Of a stretch of 64,000 bases of DNA, positions 43,010-55,093 are shown piece by piece. The notes under the pieces were generated by a model, which was given only the letters and a program-made list of their open reading frames with translations, had not been told where the DNA came from and did no database searches. Each line of letters begins with the position of its first letter. Positions within the stretch are counted from its first letter, which is position 1. The translations under genes and the position numbers were made by a program. This stretch comes from Carnegiea gigantea (taxonomy: Eukaryota > Streptophyta > Magnoliopsida > Caryophyllales > Cactaceae): NCBI GenBank assembly GCA_029747015.1, contig JAKOGI010002224.1, forward strand, positions 1-64,000. Reading direction: 5' to 3'.

Positions 43010-44193
43010 TGATGTATATGTGGGTGGTAAGTGAACCAAATCAAACTCAAATAAACCCAAATAAGAATTGAACCAAAGTAAAGAGAAAATGGAAGGTTAA
43101 TTGAGATGGAATGAAAATAATAACAAAAAAAGAACAAAGGATAAACAAGACCTTGCACTTGAGATAATCCTTCACGGAGCCACTCAAGGACTTGATCTTG
43201 GGCAAATCCTCTTGTCTTCATCAAGGAATCACTCCAATTGGAAAAGAAAAGAGAACCTAGAACACCACTTGAACTTGCCAAAATTCAAGATATAGAACTA
43301 GGGATTTGGAATACTTTTGAGAATCACACTCAATTGTATTTCACTTTGGAAAAGCTTACCACTCTGAATTTAGAAACACTTCACACCCTCACTATATATA
43401 GGCAACAACAAGACAAGCAAAAGACACAAACTCCTAACAATTTAAAGCTAGAAAATTGAAAAGACTTAGGAAAAATAAAAAGACACAACTTAAAGGAATG
43501 GGGGACGTTACAATGAACATTCTAGGCTTCCAATCAGCTAAAGACATCCATCTAGAACACTCCAAGTCGTGCATGATGTCATCCACATGATGTCATGCAA
43601 CCAAAGTCTCTTCATTTGCCCAGCATTTAATCCTTACAGCAGCCTCCACTTCAACTGAGCATTTCTCTCAGATCACACGTCCAAATAAGGTGATTTGGGG
43701 CTTGTTGGAAAGCCCTGGAAATCTATTTTCCAGAATGGGCTCATTTGCTCAATTTGGATTAGTAGATAAAAAGTTATGGCCCGAATATTACACCTATATC
43801 AGAACTGGACTGGAGCAGGACATGTCTTCTTTGAGTAATATTTAGCCCAACCAAACGACGTCCAAATTAAACATAATTGGGCTTGTTTGAAAGCTGAGAA
43901 CTTAAACTTCAAAACCATGTGGCCCCTCAAGTTGTGGGTCCACTTGAGATAGTCCAAAAATGAGCACAAAAAAAATTACCTTCCGACGGGATGAATCGGG
44001 CACCAATTCTTCCGGAAGGAATATGAGTCTTATCCAGATTTTCGCCACTTGCTTGACTTCTTCATGGTGTCTAAAGTCCTTGAACTCACATAATAAGAGA
44101 AAATATGAGAGTTCACATGCACGCTCTTGTTTGACACTTTTCTTCTTGGAAGTTGACCTTAAATAAAAATGATGCATATGGGAATATGCATCA
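43010..44193 (-). repeat. Array LTR 3
   Basis: 1184 bp with intact TGATG/CATCA ends. Confidence 0.94.
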
Positions 44194-44279
44194 GGAAGGG
44201 AGATGTGTTTAAGGGTGTTTGAGGCTAAGTGTTTCGGGCTGTGTTTGTGGGTGGAAGCAAGCTCAGGAGGGTAGCCAAG
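44194..44279 (-). other. C1 leader, LTR-proximal part
   Basis: Short non-coding stretch between the array and the C1 primer-binding site; it starts with the second GGAAG copy. Confidence 0.8.
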
Positions 44280-44291
44280 GCTCTGATACCA
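44280..44291 (-). other. C1 primer-binding site (tRNA-iMet)
   Basis: Reverse complement TGGTATCAGAGC, 2 nt from the LTR. Confidence 0.92.
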
Positions 44292-44293
44292 AT

Positions 44294-45355
44294 TGATGTA
44301 TCTCTCCTTACACTTGCCAAAGAAATGGAAGCAAAAGAAAGGTAGGCGTGTGAAGATGGGGAGAAGAACAAGTTGATAGAACAAGTGCCTTCAAGAGATA
44401 ATCCAAGAGGAGCCACTCTTGTTGAACACTTAGGCAATCTCTTTAGATCAATTAGGATACAGAAACACCACCTAATTGAGATAAAGAGACCTAGACACCA
44501 CTTAAGTTGCCACACTTAAGATATAGAACTAGAATTTGGGAGAGACAATGCTCAAACTTGTATTCAATTTGACAAAAGACCCTTACAAAAGACCACAACC
44601 TCCCTTACTCGGCCAAGGGCTGCAAAAACCAGCTGAAAAGTGACTAAATGACTAAGCCTAAGCTAGATTACAAGTACAAGTTGATTATACAAGTGATCTA
44701 GCCAAACCTTGACACCTCACTAGCTTAATTAATCTCAAGATTGAGGTGTCAAGCATCCAAAAGCCAATGTGCAGCAGCTTGGGACCTTGAATCTGTCAAG
44801 GGGACAAGAGGACACTCCAAAACCAAGGTTGCAGCCAGCCCTCCCTTGAAACCGGTTAAAAGGAATTTCCTTCCTTCTTTGGCTGGATAAAAGAAGCACA
44901 AGTTGGTCCCTTAGCTAAACTTTAGGGCCATGATTTGATAAATATTTAGGTGCCTTTTCATGCCCTAAAGTTTGACAAAAGTTGGAGTTGAATAGGTCAG
45001 CCAATCGTCCCCTTAATTCAGGCTGTGCTGGATTGCGCCCTGCAGTGCGCTGTCTTCGGTTTTGGCTTGGGTGACTGACCAAATGGACTCCAAATGCCTT
45101 GCAAAAGGTCTTGTTGGAAAGCTAAGATCTTAAGCTTCAAGGGGGTGGTGCGTGCAGGAAATTTCCCCTTCTACATTTTGCTCCAACAAGAAAACAAAAC
45201 CGGGCCAGAAACGGTATGAACTGGACAGTTCAATTTCTTCTTTGTGCATGTGATTTCTGACTAAGGCATGAACTTCTTTGGCCTCCTTGGACTCCTTAGC
45301 AGGGGAGGGATCATTGGCAATGGTTTTGGAAGGTTTGGTTGGATGGTCCCCATCA
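44294..45355 (-). repeat. C1 5' LTR (1062 bp)
   Basis: TGATGTATCTCTCC...GTCCCCATCA on the plus strand. Its right end encodes the C-terminal pol tail. It abuts the D3 5' LTR with only TTTCT between them. Confidence 0.92.
44439..44520 (-). promoter_or_regulatory. C1 stem-loops in R/U5
   Basis: CAATTAGG (44449-44456), loop ATACAGAAACACCA, CCTAATTG (44471-44478), extended by an outer CTCTTT/AAAGAG pairing. A second hairpin follows: CTTAAGT (44501-44507), loop TGCCAC, ACTTAAG (44514-44520). The first loop is identical to LTR A but the stem is different. Confidence 0.62.
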
Positions 45356-45360
45356 TTTCT

Positions 45361-46479
45361 TGATGGGGACCATCATGATCAAACTCCAAATGCACAACCA
45401 GCAACTTCACACACCCCCTCAAGCCCCAAGGAAGTCAAGAACATCCATGCCTTGGTCAAGGAAGTCGTAGAGCATTCGGACAGAACATGGGCAGATTCAA
45501 CAGGAAATTGGCCCGGTTTTGTGCATCTTTTGGGACTTGAAGGTGAGGGGATGAATGACTGCCTTGCCCCCTCTCTTTAAGTTTAAGATGTTAGGAATCC
45601 AATAAAACAAGTTGCAAAGGATTTGAAGGTCGTTTGGTTAGTCAATCAGCAAGATCTTTCCAAGTGCGCAGGCTGGGCGCCAAAACAGCAGCATCCGAAT
45701 TAAGAAAGAAATTGGACCACCAACTTAAGTCTACTCTTTCTGAAATTTTGCAGCATGAAAGGGGACATAAATATTTATCAAGTCAAGGGTTCAAATCCCA
45801 TCCAAAGCACCCCTTGTGTTGGTTTTACCCAGCCAAAAGGACAAGCAAAACACCCCTTTAACCGGTTTCTTCCTAGCCGGTACAAGTGGGCTGATTTCTT
45901 GGGTTTTGCTTCATCCACTTGCTGAGTTGATTGCTTTTGCTGCATTTTAGAACCTATGTAAACTTGACACATCATTTGGGAGGCATCATGGCCCCTAAAG
46001 AAGTAGGTTAAGCTAGTAGTGATGTGTTAAGCTAGATGAGTGATGGATGTAATGTGTTTCCCTCTCCTAAATGTACTTGGCCTTGTTTTTGCTGCATGGA
46101 AAGGGGGGGGAACTCGGCCATAAGCTGATAAAAACAAGCTTGAGCCTCATTTTGGAACCAACTTGAATGAAATGCAATTGTGAGTTCTCAAACTCTCTTC
46201 ACAAAATTCCTAGTGTTGTATCTTGAGCTTGGCAACTCAAGTGGGTCTCTAGGTCTCTTTCTCTCAACTAGAAGGTGATTAAATTCTTTAACTAGTTGAT
46301 ATAAAGAGACTGCCCAAGTGTTCTCCAAGGGTGGCTCCTAGGATTATCCCTTGAAAGGCCACTTGATTATCCCAAACTCTTGATCTCTCCTATCCGTTGT
46401 GGTTTTCCTTCTCCTTGTGTCAAGCAATCCACTTTGAAGTAAGTTGTGAGTGGTTCTTCTCCCTTACAACCTTCCATCA
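45361..46479 (+). repeat. D3 5' LTR
   Basis: 1119 bp, TGATGGGGACC...CCTTCCATCA. It contains the pol C-terminal tail frame (to 45580) and stem-loops at 46222-46309. Confidence 0.95.
46222..46309 (+). promoter_or_regulatory. D3 stem-loops in R/U5
   Basis: Hairpin 1: CTTGAG (46222-46227), loop CTTGGCAA, CTCAAG (46236-46241). Hairpin 2: TCAACTAG (46264-46271), 20-nt loop containing AAGGTGAT, CTAGTTGA (46292-46299), extended by TCTCTTT/AAAGAGA (46254-46260, 46303-46309). Confidence 0.6.
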
Positions 46480-46482
46480 AAT

Positions 46483-46494
46483 TGGTATCAGAGC
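46483..46494 (+). other. D3 primer-binding site (tRNA-iMet)
   Basis: TGGTATCAGAGC, 3 nt after the LTR. Confidence 0.93.
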
Positions 46495-46767
46495 TTAGGC
46501 TACCATCTTGGCCAAGCTTCCATCACCCAAACACACTCCCAAACATAAGAACCACAAAAACAGCCGAAACACATCCTCCACAAAATCTCAGCCGTGCCCA
46601 ACCAGAAAGTTGGCACGGGCACACCGTGCCACCTGAGCACGACCGTGCCACAATTCCAGCCCAGCACTTCTTCGCCAGTAGCTCAGCACGGGCAGGCCGT
46701 GCCTGCTAGCACGACCGTGCCTACCTCTCCCCGTCCCAAAACACTCTTTCTCTATTCCAAAGCCAAA
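46495..46767 (+). other. D3 leader with two dyad units
   Basis: Dyads at about 46612-46652 and 46684-46722; the gag frame is open from 46594. Confidence 0.73.
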
Positions 46768-47921
46768 ATGTCTTCTAGCCTCACACCCGAGCAAGTGGCC
46801 GAGCAAGCCCTGAGGGAGAAAGCCGAGGTAGAAGCTCAACTAAAGTATCTCCAAAAGCAACTAGGGCAACTTATGGAAGAGAAGAGGAGAGGTTTATGGA
46901 GTTCACGGAGTCCAAGCAAGCATCAAGACTCGGATGACTCCGAGGGAAGCAACCCCATTAGTGACTCAAGTGAAGGGGAGCTTGCACCAAGGTCCCAACG
47001 ACATCAAAGGTCAAGGGGACGAAGCTTTGGAGACTTTAAAGTCGACATTCCGGAGTTCGAAGGACAACTAGACCCGGACATCTTCCTTGATTGGCTTCAA
47101 ACGGTGGAAAGAGTATTTGAATACAAGGACATCCCGGAAAGCAAAAAGGTAAAGCTAGTAGCCTTGAAACTCCGTAAATATGCTTCCATATGGTGGTCTA
47201 ATGTTGTGTCCAAGAGGGTAAGAAAGGGGAAAAGTAAGATAAAGACTTGGGAGCAAATGAAATCCAAACTTAAGGCCAAGTTCTTACCCCCACACTATCT
47301 TCAAGACAATTTCCTTAAACTCCACCACCTCCGACAAGATTCAAAGAGTGTAGAGGAGTACACTAGGGACTTTGAACAACTTCTTCTAAAGTGTGATTTG
47401 AGGGAAGATGATTCCCAAACTTTGATTCGTTACTTGAGTGGGCTTGATGAACAAATTGCTCATGTAGTGGAGTTACACCCCTACACCTCCCTTGATGAGT
47501 TGAGTGCTTTAGCTCACAAGGTTGAAAAACAAAAGAAGCTCAACGGCAAGAACCCCATCTCTAAGCCTACCCCACGGCCCTATGGCTTTCAAAAGCCCCC
47601 ATTCACTCCTCAAAAAACCTTCTCCACCCCCAAACCCGAAACCCCCTCAAACAGCCCCCCCACAAACTCCATCCAAGCCACCATCAAAACCCCCTAGTAA
47701 GGTTCGATGCTTTCGTTGTCAAGGTCTTGGACATTACGCTTCTGAATGTCCAAACAAGAGAATGGTATCTCTAGCCAAATATCAAGAGTCATTAGAGGAG
47801 CTAGAGGTTGAGGAAGAGAAAAATGGAGAAGAAAAGGAGGTGTACATGGCCGAAATGTTGGAAGAGGTAGAAGAGGGCCCGGATGAAGGGGAACTACTAG
47901 TGATTAGAAGGGCTCTAACTG
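46768..47921 (+). pseudogene. D3 gag, first part of gag-pol
   Basis: Start MSSSLTPEQVAEQALREK. Coiled coil, gag domain (FKVDIPEFEGQLDPDIFLDW ... KYASIWWSNV ... EEYTRDFEQLLLKCDL), then a +1 shift in an A-run near 47613 compared with D2. The zinc knuckle CFRCQGLGHYASEC (47710 region) and acidic linker are read in the shifted frame. B3 interrupts it in VIRRAL. Confidence 0.9.
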
Positions 47922-49107
47922 TGATGTATATGTGGGGGGGTAAGTGAACCAAATCAAACTCAAATAAACCCAAATAAGAATTGAACCAAAGTAAAGAGAA
48001 AATGGAAGGTAGATTGAGATGGGATGAAAATAATAACAAAAAAGAACAAAGGATAAACAAGACCTTGCACTTGAGATATTCCTTCACGGAGCCACTCAAG
48101 GACTTGATCTTGGGCAAATTCTCTTGTCTTCACCAAGGAATCACTCCAATTGGAAAAGGAAGAGAACCTAGAAAACCACTTGAATTAGCCAAATTCAAGA
48201 TATAGAACTAGGAATTTTTGGGACACAAATGAGAATCACTCTCAAAGGTGCTTGAAAATGAGAATTACTCTTGAAAATGCCTTAGAAATCTGATCTACAA
48301 TGCTCACACGCCCCCCCTTTATATAGGCTCAGCAAAAGACAAAAAAAGGACTCAAATAACTCCTAACAATTAAAACTAGTAAAATGAAAAGACTAAGATA
48401 AATGGAAAGACACATCATAAAAGGGGTGGGGGAGGTTACAAAGAATATTCTAGGATTTCTTAGCTGATTACACCAATCTAGAGGGCTCCAAAAACGTGCA
48501 CAATGTCAGCCACACAATCACATGTAACCGAAGACTCTTCATATTCCCAGAATTAATCCTTGCAGCTGCCTCAACTTCAATAGAGCATAACTTCCAGAAT
48601 ACTCGGCCAAATCATGCGTTCTTGGGCTTGATAGAAAGCCCTGGAAGTCTATTTTCCAGAATGGGCTCATTTGCTCAATTTGGATAAGCGGTTTGAAAGT
48701 TATTGCCCAAACAATGCACCTATCTCAGACTGGACTGGATCAGCACAACGTATCTTTGAGTGATATTTTGCCCAATCAAATGATGTCCAAATTAAACAAA
48801 CTTGGGCTTATTTGAAAGATGAAATCTTAAACTTCAAAAGCACATGGGCCCTCAAGTTGTGGGTCCACGTGAGCTTGTCCAAAATTGGTCACAAATAATC
48901 GAGTTCCGTAGGGATGAATTCGGCACCAAATTTCTAGCAAAGCTTAACCTCTTTTTGACCTCTCCATAGTGTCGCGAGTCTTTGAACTCACTTAAGAAGA
49001 CCAAATAGGCACATTTCCATGCATGATCTTCTTGGACCCTTTTCTTCTTTGAAGTTGACCTTAAATAAAAATAAAAATAAAAATGATGCATATGGGAATA
49101 TGCATCA
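47922..49107 (-). repeat. B3 3' LTR
   Basis: 1186 bp, TGATGTATATG...ATATGCATCA. Confidence 0.93.
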
Positions 49108-50141
49108 TACTCCCCGGGTGGTTTTGAGTTTGTCCTCAAACTCAAAGGGTTGGCAAGCCTCTCAAGAAAGGGGTCGCGCTTACAATATGGGAGCGTTTGG
49201 GGAAGGAGGTCACAGGGCATCACCTCTAGAGAGATATAGAAGAGGGGGAGGGGAGGATGATAAAAAGGGTCATACCTGGTGAGGAGAAGAGGCGGAAGTG
49301 AGAAATCTTCTTTGGGGGCAAGGGGTTGGGAAGGATGAATGAGGGGTAAGGCTTGTCAGTCCTTTTGTGGTTTGAGGGGTTGGGAAGGTTGAATGGGGGT
49401 TAAGGTGAATTCTTCTTGGGTCAAGAGTTGCTCAACTTCTTCAATAACCCCACATGCCTCCAACTCGGGTGCTTGGAGTTCTGTAGGGCGTACTTCTTGA
49501 ATCAAGAGTTGTTCAAACTCTTCAGCAACCCTACATGGCTTCATCACTTCAAGGTCTTTAACTACATGCTCTTCAATTCTTGGGGTCATGCTCAAATTCA
49601 CCTCATTATCTTCTTGGCACCCTTCTTGGGTGAAGGATTGCTCAATTTCTTGCACAATCTCTTCTTGGTTCAACTCGGATTTTTGGGCCACAAGTTCAAA
49701 GGTCTCTTCATCACCACAGTCACCAAAAACAAGAGGTAGGTCAACTAGGCCCGACCCTTTTTCTCCAAGGATCTCTTCATCTTTGTTGGAGTTAAATTTC
49801 TCAAAGGAAACAAATGGATGCTTGTGTAAGTAAGAGGTTAGAGCGAAAGTATCCATTAATTTACCTCTTAACTTAACCCATGTTGTGATCTTACTTTTCC
49901 CTTTCTTCTTCCTCTTATACTTGTACTTTTCCCACCATTCAAGCGCATGGCCTCGGAGCTTCTTGATAACCACCTTAAACTTCTCTTGCTCGTCAATATT
50001 GTAGCGAGTGAAAACTTGATCCACTTTTGAAATCCAGTAAGGGAAATCTTCTTTTTGGCCACGAAACTTTGGAGTTTCAAGGATGACCATCTCCTTTTCA
50101 ATCAAAGCAATCTCTTTTCGCAAGTTTCCAAGAGAAATCAT
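48852..50141 (-). pseudogene. B3 gag, damaged
   Basis: Start at 50141 (MISLGNLRKEIALIEKE). The gag domain is present (LRGHALEWWEKYKYKRKKKG). About 35 residues found in B1 after FVSFE are deleted. A TGA at about 49356 replaces Arg (CGA) of B1 (KDRQAL), and the tail continues in other frames to 48852. Confidence 0.87.
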
Positions 50142-50491
50142 GACGGATGAATGCTTAAGGGTTCTTTGTGGATTATGTGTTTAGGCTAGAAAAAGGCTGT
50201 TTTGGAGGAGAGGAGGGAGGGCACGGTCGTGCAATGGGGCACTGGGGAACCGTGCTATGCTTCGACTTGAGGAAATGTAGAAAAGTAGGGTGGCACGGTC
50301 GTGCTGGTAGGCACGGGGGAACCGTGCTGCGTCTCGACTTGAAGATTTCTGGAAAATGAATATGGCACGGTCGTGTGGTATGGCACGGGGGCACCGTGCG
50401 AAATGTCTGGCCTGTGGACACTGGATGTTCACGGTTTTTTTTTTTTTTTTTTTGTGTTTTTGGGTGTGATGTGGGTCACTTTAAAACCTTG

Positions 50492-50503
50492 GCTCTGATA
50501 CGA
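50492..50503 (-). other. B3 primer-binding site (one mismatch)
   Basis: Reverse complement TCGTATCAGAGC. Confidence 0.87.
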
Positions 50504-50505
50504 AT

Positions 50506-51670
50506 TGATGTATATGTGGGGGGGTAAGTGAATCAAATCAAACTCAAATAAACCCAAATAAGAATTGAACCAAAGTAAAGAGAAAATGGAAGGTAGATTG
50601 AGATGGGATGAAAATAATAACAAAAAAGAACAAAGGATAAACAAGACCTTGCACTTGAGATAATCCTTCGCGGAGCCACTCAAGGACTTTATCTTGGGCA
50701 AATCCTCTTGTCTTCACCAAGGAATCACTCCAATTGGAAAAGGAAGAGAACCTAGAACACCACCTGAATTAGCCAAATTCAAGATATAGAACTAGGAATT
50801 TTTGGGACACAAATGAGAATCACTCTCAAAGGTTCTTGAATTACTCTTGAAAATGCCTTAGAAATATGATCTACAATGCTCACACGCCCCCCTTTATATA
50901 GGCTCAGCAAAAGACAACAAAAGGACTCAAATAACTCCTAACAATTAAAACTAGTAAAATGGAAAGACTAAGATAAATGGAAAGACACATCATAAAAGGG
51001 GTGGGGGAGGTTACAAGGAATATTCTAGGATTTCTTAGCTGATTACACCAATCTAGAAGGCTCCAAAAACGTGCACAATGTCAGCCACACAATCACATGT
51101 AACCGAAGACTCTTCATCTTCCCAGAATTAATCCTTGCAGCTGCCTCAACTTCAACAGAGCATAACTTCCAGAATACTCGGCCAAATCACGCGTTCTTAG
51201 GCTTGATAGAAAGCCCTGGAAGTCTAGTTTTCCGAATGGGCTCATTTGCTCAATTTGGATAAGCGGTTTAAAAGTTATGGCCAAAACAATGCACCTATCT
51301 CAGACTGGACTGGATCAGCATAACGTATCTTTGTGTGATGTTTTGCCCAATCAAATGATGTCCAAATTAAACAAACTTGGGCTTATTTGAAAGATGAAAT
51401 CTTAAACTTCAAAAGCACATGGGCCCTCAAGCTGTGGGTCCACGTGAGCTTGTCCAAAAGTGGTCACAAAAAATCGGGTTCCGCAGGGATGAATTCGGCA
51501 CCAAATTTCTAGCAAAGCTTAACCTCTTTTTGACATCTCCATAGTGTCGCGAGTCTTTGAACTCACTTAAGAAGACCAAATAGGCACATTTCCATGCATG
51601 ATCTTCTTTGACCCTTTTCTTCTTGGAAGTTGACCTTAAATAAAAATGATGCATATGGGAATATGCATCA
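50506..51670 (-). repeat. B3 5' LTR
   Basis: 1165 bp with intact ends. Confidence 0.93.
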
Positions 51671-54600
51671 AACTGGGATTGCTTCTCAAGACAACATGGA
51701 GCAAAGGGAGAGCATCTTTCATACAAGGTGCACCGTGAGTGGCAAGGTGTGTTCTCTCATCATCGATGGGGGAAGTTGTGCTAATGTGACCTCAAAAACC
51801 ATGGTGGACAAGCTGAAGATTCCGGTCACACCTCACCCAAATCCTTACACAATTCAGTGGCTCAACCAAGGTAAGGGTTTGCAAATTACTACTCGATGTT
51901 TGCTTACTTTTTCCATTGGAAAGTCGTATAAAGATGAGATATGGTGTGACATAGTGCCTATGGATGCTTGCCACGTTCTTTTCGGCCGACCATGGCTCTT
52001 TGATAGAAGGGTGATGCATGATGGTCGAAAGAATACCTACACCTTCACAAAAGACAACAAGAAAATCACCCTCACTCCCCTCAAGCCCAGCCCACAAAAG
52101 AACCCTCAAGACAATCCCAAGTTGGATGTCTTTCTCACCACCTTACTCCACTCTCAACTCCATGAGTTCGAAGACTTTAAAGAGTGGATCCTCTTACGCC
52201 AAGAACCGGCCAAGGTAAAGGAATCTTCCCATCCTTTACTTACCTCACTCCTACAAGCCTTTGCCCACGTCTTCCCACAAGAAATACCTCATGGCCTACC
52301 CCTCAAAAGATCCATCCAACATAAAATCGACCTCTTCCCGGGTGCCACCCTCCCAAATAGACCGGCCTACCGCATGAACCCTCAAGAGACACAAGAGGTT
52401 TAAAGACAAGTGGATGAGCTCCTAGCCAAGGGCTTGATCCGTGAGAGCTTGAGTCCATGTGCCGTTCCGGCTCTACTTGTGCCCAAGAAAGATGGGAGCA
52501 TGAGAATGTGTGTTAATAGTAGAGCTATCAACAAGATCACCATCAAATACCGGTACCCTATCCCAAGGTTGGAGGATTTGCTAGATGAGCTTCATGGGGC
52601 CACTATATTCTCAAAGATTGATCTAAGAAGTGGCTATTATCAAATACGGATCTTTGAAGGGGATGAATGGAAGACGGCTTTTAAAACCAAGGGTGGCCTA
52701 TATGAGTGGCTTGTCATGCCCTTTGGTTTGACTAATGCACCAAGCACATTCATGAGGCTAATGAACCAAGTTCTCAAACCATTCATTGGAAGATATGTCG
52801 TTGTGTATTTCGACGACATTTTGGTGTATAGCCGTGGAGAAGAAGAGCACTCCAAGCACTTGTATGATGTTTTAAGTGTCTTGGCACAAGAGCAACCTTA
52901 TGGCAACCTAGAGAAGTGCCACTTCTTCACTCCTCAAGTGAAGTTCTTAGGGTATGTGGTGTCGGCCGAAGGCATCCAAGTGGATGAAGAGAAGATCAAG
53001 GCCATCCGTGAGTGGCCTACCCCCATGTCAATCCAACAAGTCCGGAGTTTCCATGGTTTGGCTTCCTTTTATAGGAGGTTTGTAAGCAATTTTAGCTCCA
53101 TCATGGCACCCATGACCGAAATCCTTAAGGCCAAGCACTTTGAGTGGAATGAGAAGGCCCAACGTGCCTTTGAAGAGATCAAGGAGAGGCTTACTAGTGC
53201 ACCCATCCTTGCACTACCTAGCTTTTCCAAAGTTTTTGAGGTAGAATGTGATGCGTCCGGGGTTGGCATCGGGGCCGTGTTGTCACAAGAGAAGAGGCCC
53301 ATTGCCTATTTTAGTGAGAAGCTCAATGACGCCAAAAGGAAGTATTCTACATATGACAAGGAGTTCTATGCCTTAGTGAGGGCATTGGAACATTGGCGGC
53401 ATTACTTGGTGGAGGCGAGTTCATCCTCCATACGGATCATCAAGCCTTGAAGTTCATCCAAGGACAACATAAGCTCAATCCACGACATGCCAAGTGGGTA
53501 GAGTTCTTGCAATCCTTCCACTTTGTGATCCACCACAAATCCGGCCAAATGAACAAAGGGGCCGATGCATTATCAAGAAGATATCTCTTGCTCTCTACTC
53601 TTGAATCCAAGGTACTTGGGTTTGAGTACATCAAGGCTATGTATATCCAAGACGAAGATTTCAAGACCATCCTTGAAAAATGTTCTAGCCATGCCCACGG
53701 TCCTTTGCACCTAGACGACGGATTCCTCTTCAAGGGAAACCGACTTTGCATTCCTAAATGTGGGTTTAGAGAACTTTTGATTCAAGAACTCCATGGGGGA
53801 GCTCTAGCCGGCCATTTTGGAGTTGAGAAGACATGCTCTATGCTTAAGGAGCATTACTTTTGGCCCAAGATGTCAAGGGATGTGGAGCACTTCATTAAAA
53901 GATGCTCTACTTGCCAACTTGCTAAGGATCACATACGGCCTCAAGGTCTTTACACCCCCTTGCCGGTTCCTCAAGGGCCTTGGGAAGATATTAGCTTGGA
54001 CTTCATCACGGGGTTACCAAGGACTCAAAGGCACAAAGACTCTATCATGGTAGTGGTTGATAGATTCTCCAAGATGGCCCACTTCGTGGCATGTCACACC
54101 ACCTTTGATGCTTCACAAGTGGCCAATCTTTACTTCAAAGAGATTGTGCGGTTGCATGGAATACCAAGGAGTATGGTATCCGATCGTGACACTAAGTTCT
54201 TGAGTCATTTTTGGCTCACATTATGGAGGAAGCTTAGTACTCATCTCAAATTCAGTACCTCATGCCATCCCCAAACGGACGGCCAAACCGAGGTAACAAA
54301 CCGCACTTTGGGCACATTACTTCGGGTCTTGGTGAAGAAGAACATTAAAAGTTGGGATGAACTACTTTGCCATGCGGAGTTTGCATTCAACCGAGCCCCA
54401 AGCAAGGCCACGGGCCTCTCACCCTTCCAAGTTGTGTATGGCAACAACCCACGGACTCCCATTGATCTTGTTCCTATTCCTAACCCCACTAAATTTAGTT
54501 GGGAAGCCGAGAAGAGAGCAAAGGAGGTCCAAGAGCTTCATGCTAAGGTGAGAGAAAGGATTGAAAAGTTCAATGAGCAAGCTAAGTCCTATGCCAACAT

Positions 54601-55093
54601 GAAGAGGAGAGAAGCTCATTTTCAGCCCGGGGACCAAGTATGGGTCCATTTAAGGAAAGAGAGATTCCCAAGCAAGCGGAAATCCAAGTTATTACCAAGG
54701 TCGGATGGGCCATTTGAAGTCCTTGAGAAAATTGGCCCAAATGCATACAAGATAGACCTCCCCGGAGACTATGGGGTGTCCGCCACTTTCAATGTGGCTG
54801 ATTTAAGCCCATACTATGATGAAGAAGAAGAGTTGCCGAGTTTGAGGTCAAACTCCATTCAAGCTGGGGGGAATGATGGGGACCATCATGATCAAACTCC
54901 AAATGCACAACCAGCAACTCCACACACCCCCTCAAGCCCCAAGGAAGTCAAGAACATCCATGCCTTGGTCAAGGAAGTCGTAGAGCATTCGGACAGAACA
55001 TGGGCAGATTCAACCGGAAATTGGCCCGGCTTTGTGCATCTTTTAGGACTTGAAGGTGAGGGGATGAATGACTGCCTTGCCCACTCTCTTTAA
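51671..55093 (+). pseudogene. D3 pol: PR, RT, RNase H, integrase
   Basis: Continues gag after B3. Protease IIDGGSCANV (about 51765), TAA at 52401-52403 in EV*RQVDE where D2 has Gln, RT with [11 protein letters not shown] and YFDDILVYS (about 52810), RNase [15 protein letters not shown] (53240), a one-base loss near 53411 (GGTGGA for GGTTGGA), then an open integrase (53412-55093): zinc finger, LDFITGLPR, VSDRDTKF, TDGQTEVTNRT, barrel, and the LTR-encoded tail WPGFVHLLG. The integrase block alone is undamaged. Confidence 0.9.
54861..54873 (+). other. D3 polypurine tract
   Basis: AAGCTGGGGGGAA directly before TGATGGGG; also codes for AGGN in pol. Confidence 0.9.

Larger units (their letters stand above)
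38648..44193 (-). mobile_element. Three-LTR tandem B-II array, TSD GGAAG
   Basis: Order: LTR (38648-39830), full gag unit (39831-41245), LTR (41246-42433), deleted gag unit (42434-43009), LTR (43010-44193). GGAAG flanks the whole block at 38643-38647 and 44194-44198, so it behaves as one insertion with a shared central LTR. Unequal LTR recombination between two copies, or recombination of cDNA before integration, would give this structure. Confidence 0.93.
29947..45355 (-). mobile_element. Element C1: CRM-type, split by two later insertions
   Basis: 3' LTR remnant (29947-30393), polypurine tract, pol 30168-32606, insertion B1, pol/gag 36311-38447, leader, insertion of the B array, leader end, primer-binding site and complete 5' LTR (44294-45355). 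Both insertions have matching TSDs (CATCC, GGAAG), which proves the separated pieces are one element. Several frameshifts make it inactive. Confidence 0.9.
47922..51670 (-). mobile_element. Element B3: gag-only, TSD AACTG, inside D3
   Basis: 3749 bp: LTRs 47922-49107 and 50506-51670, polypurine tract at 49108, damaged gag, leader with three dyads (50220-50256, 50291-50329, 50363-50401) and a T-tract at 50435-50453. AACTG flanks it at 47917-47921 and 51671-51675. As it lies in D3, it inserted after D3. Confidence 0.95.
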
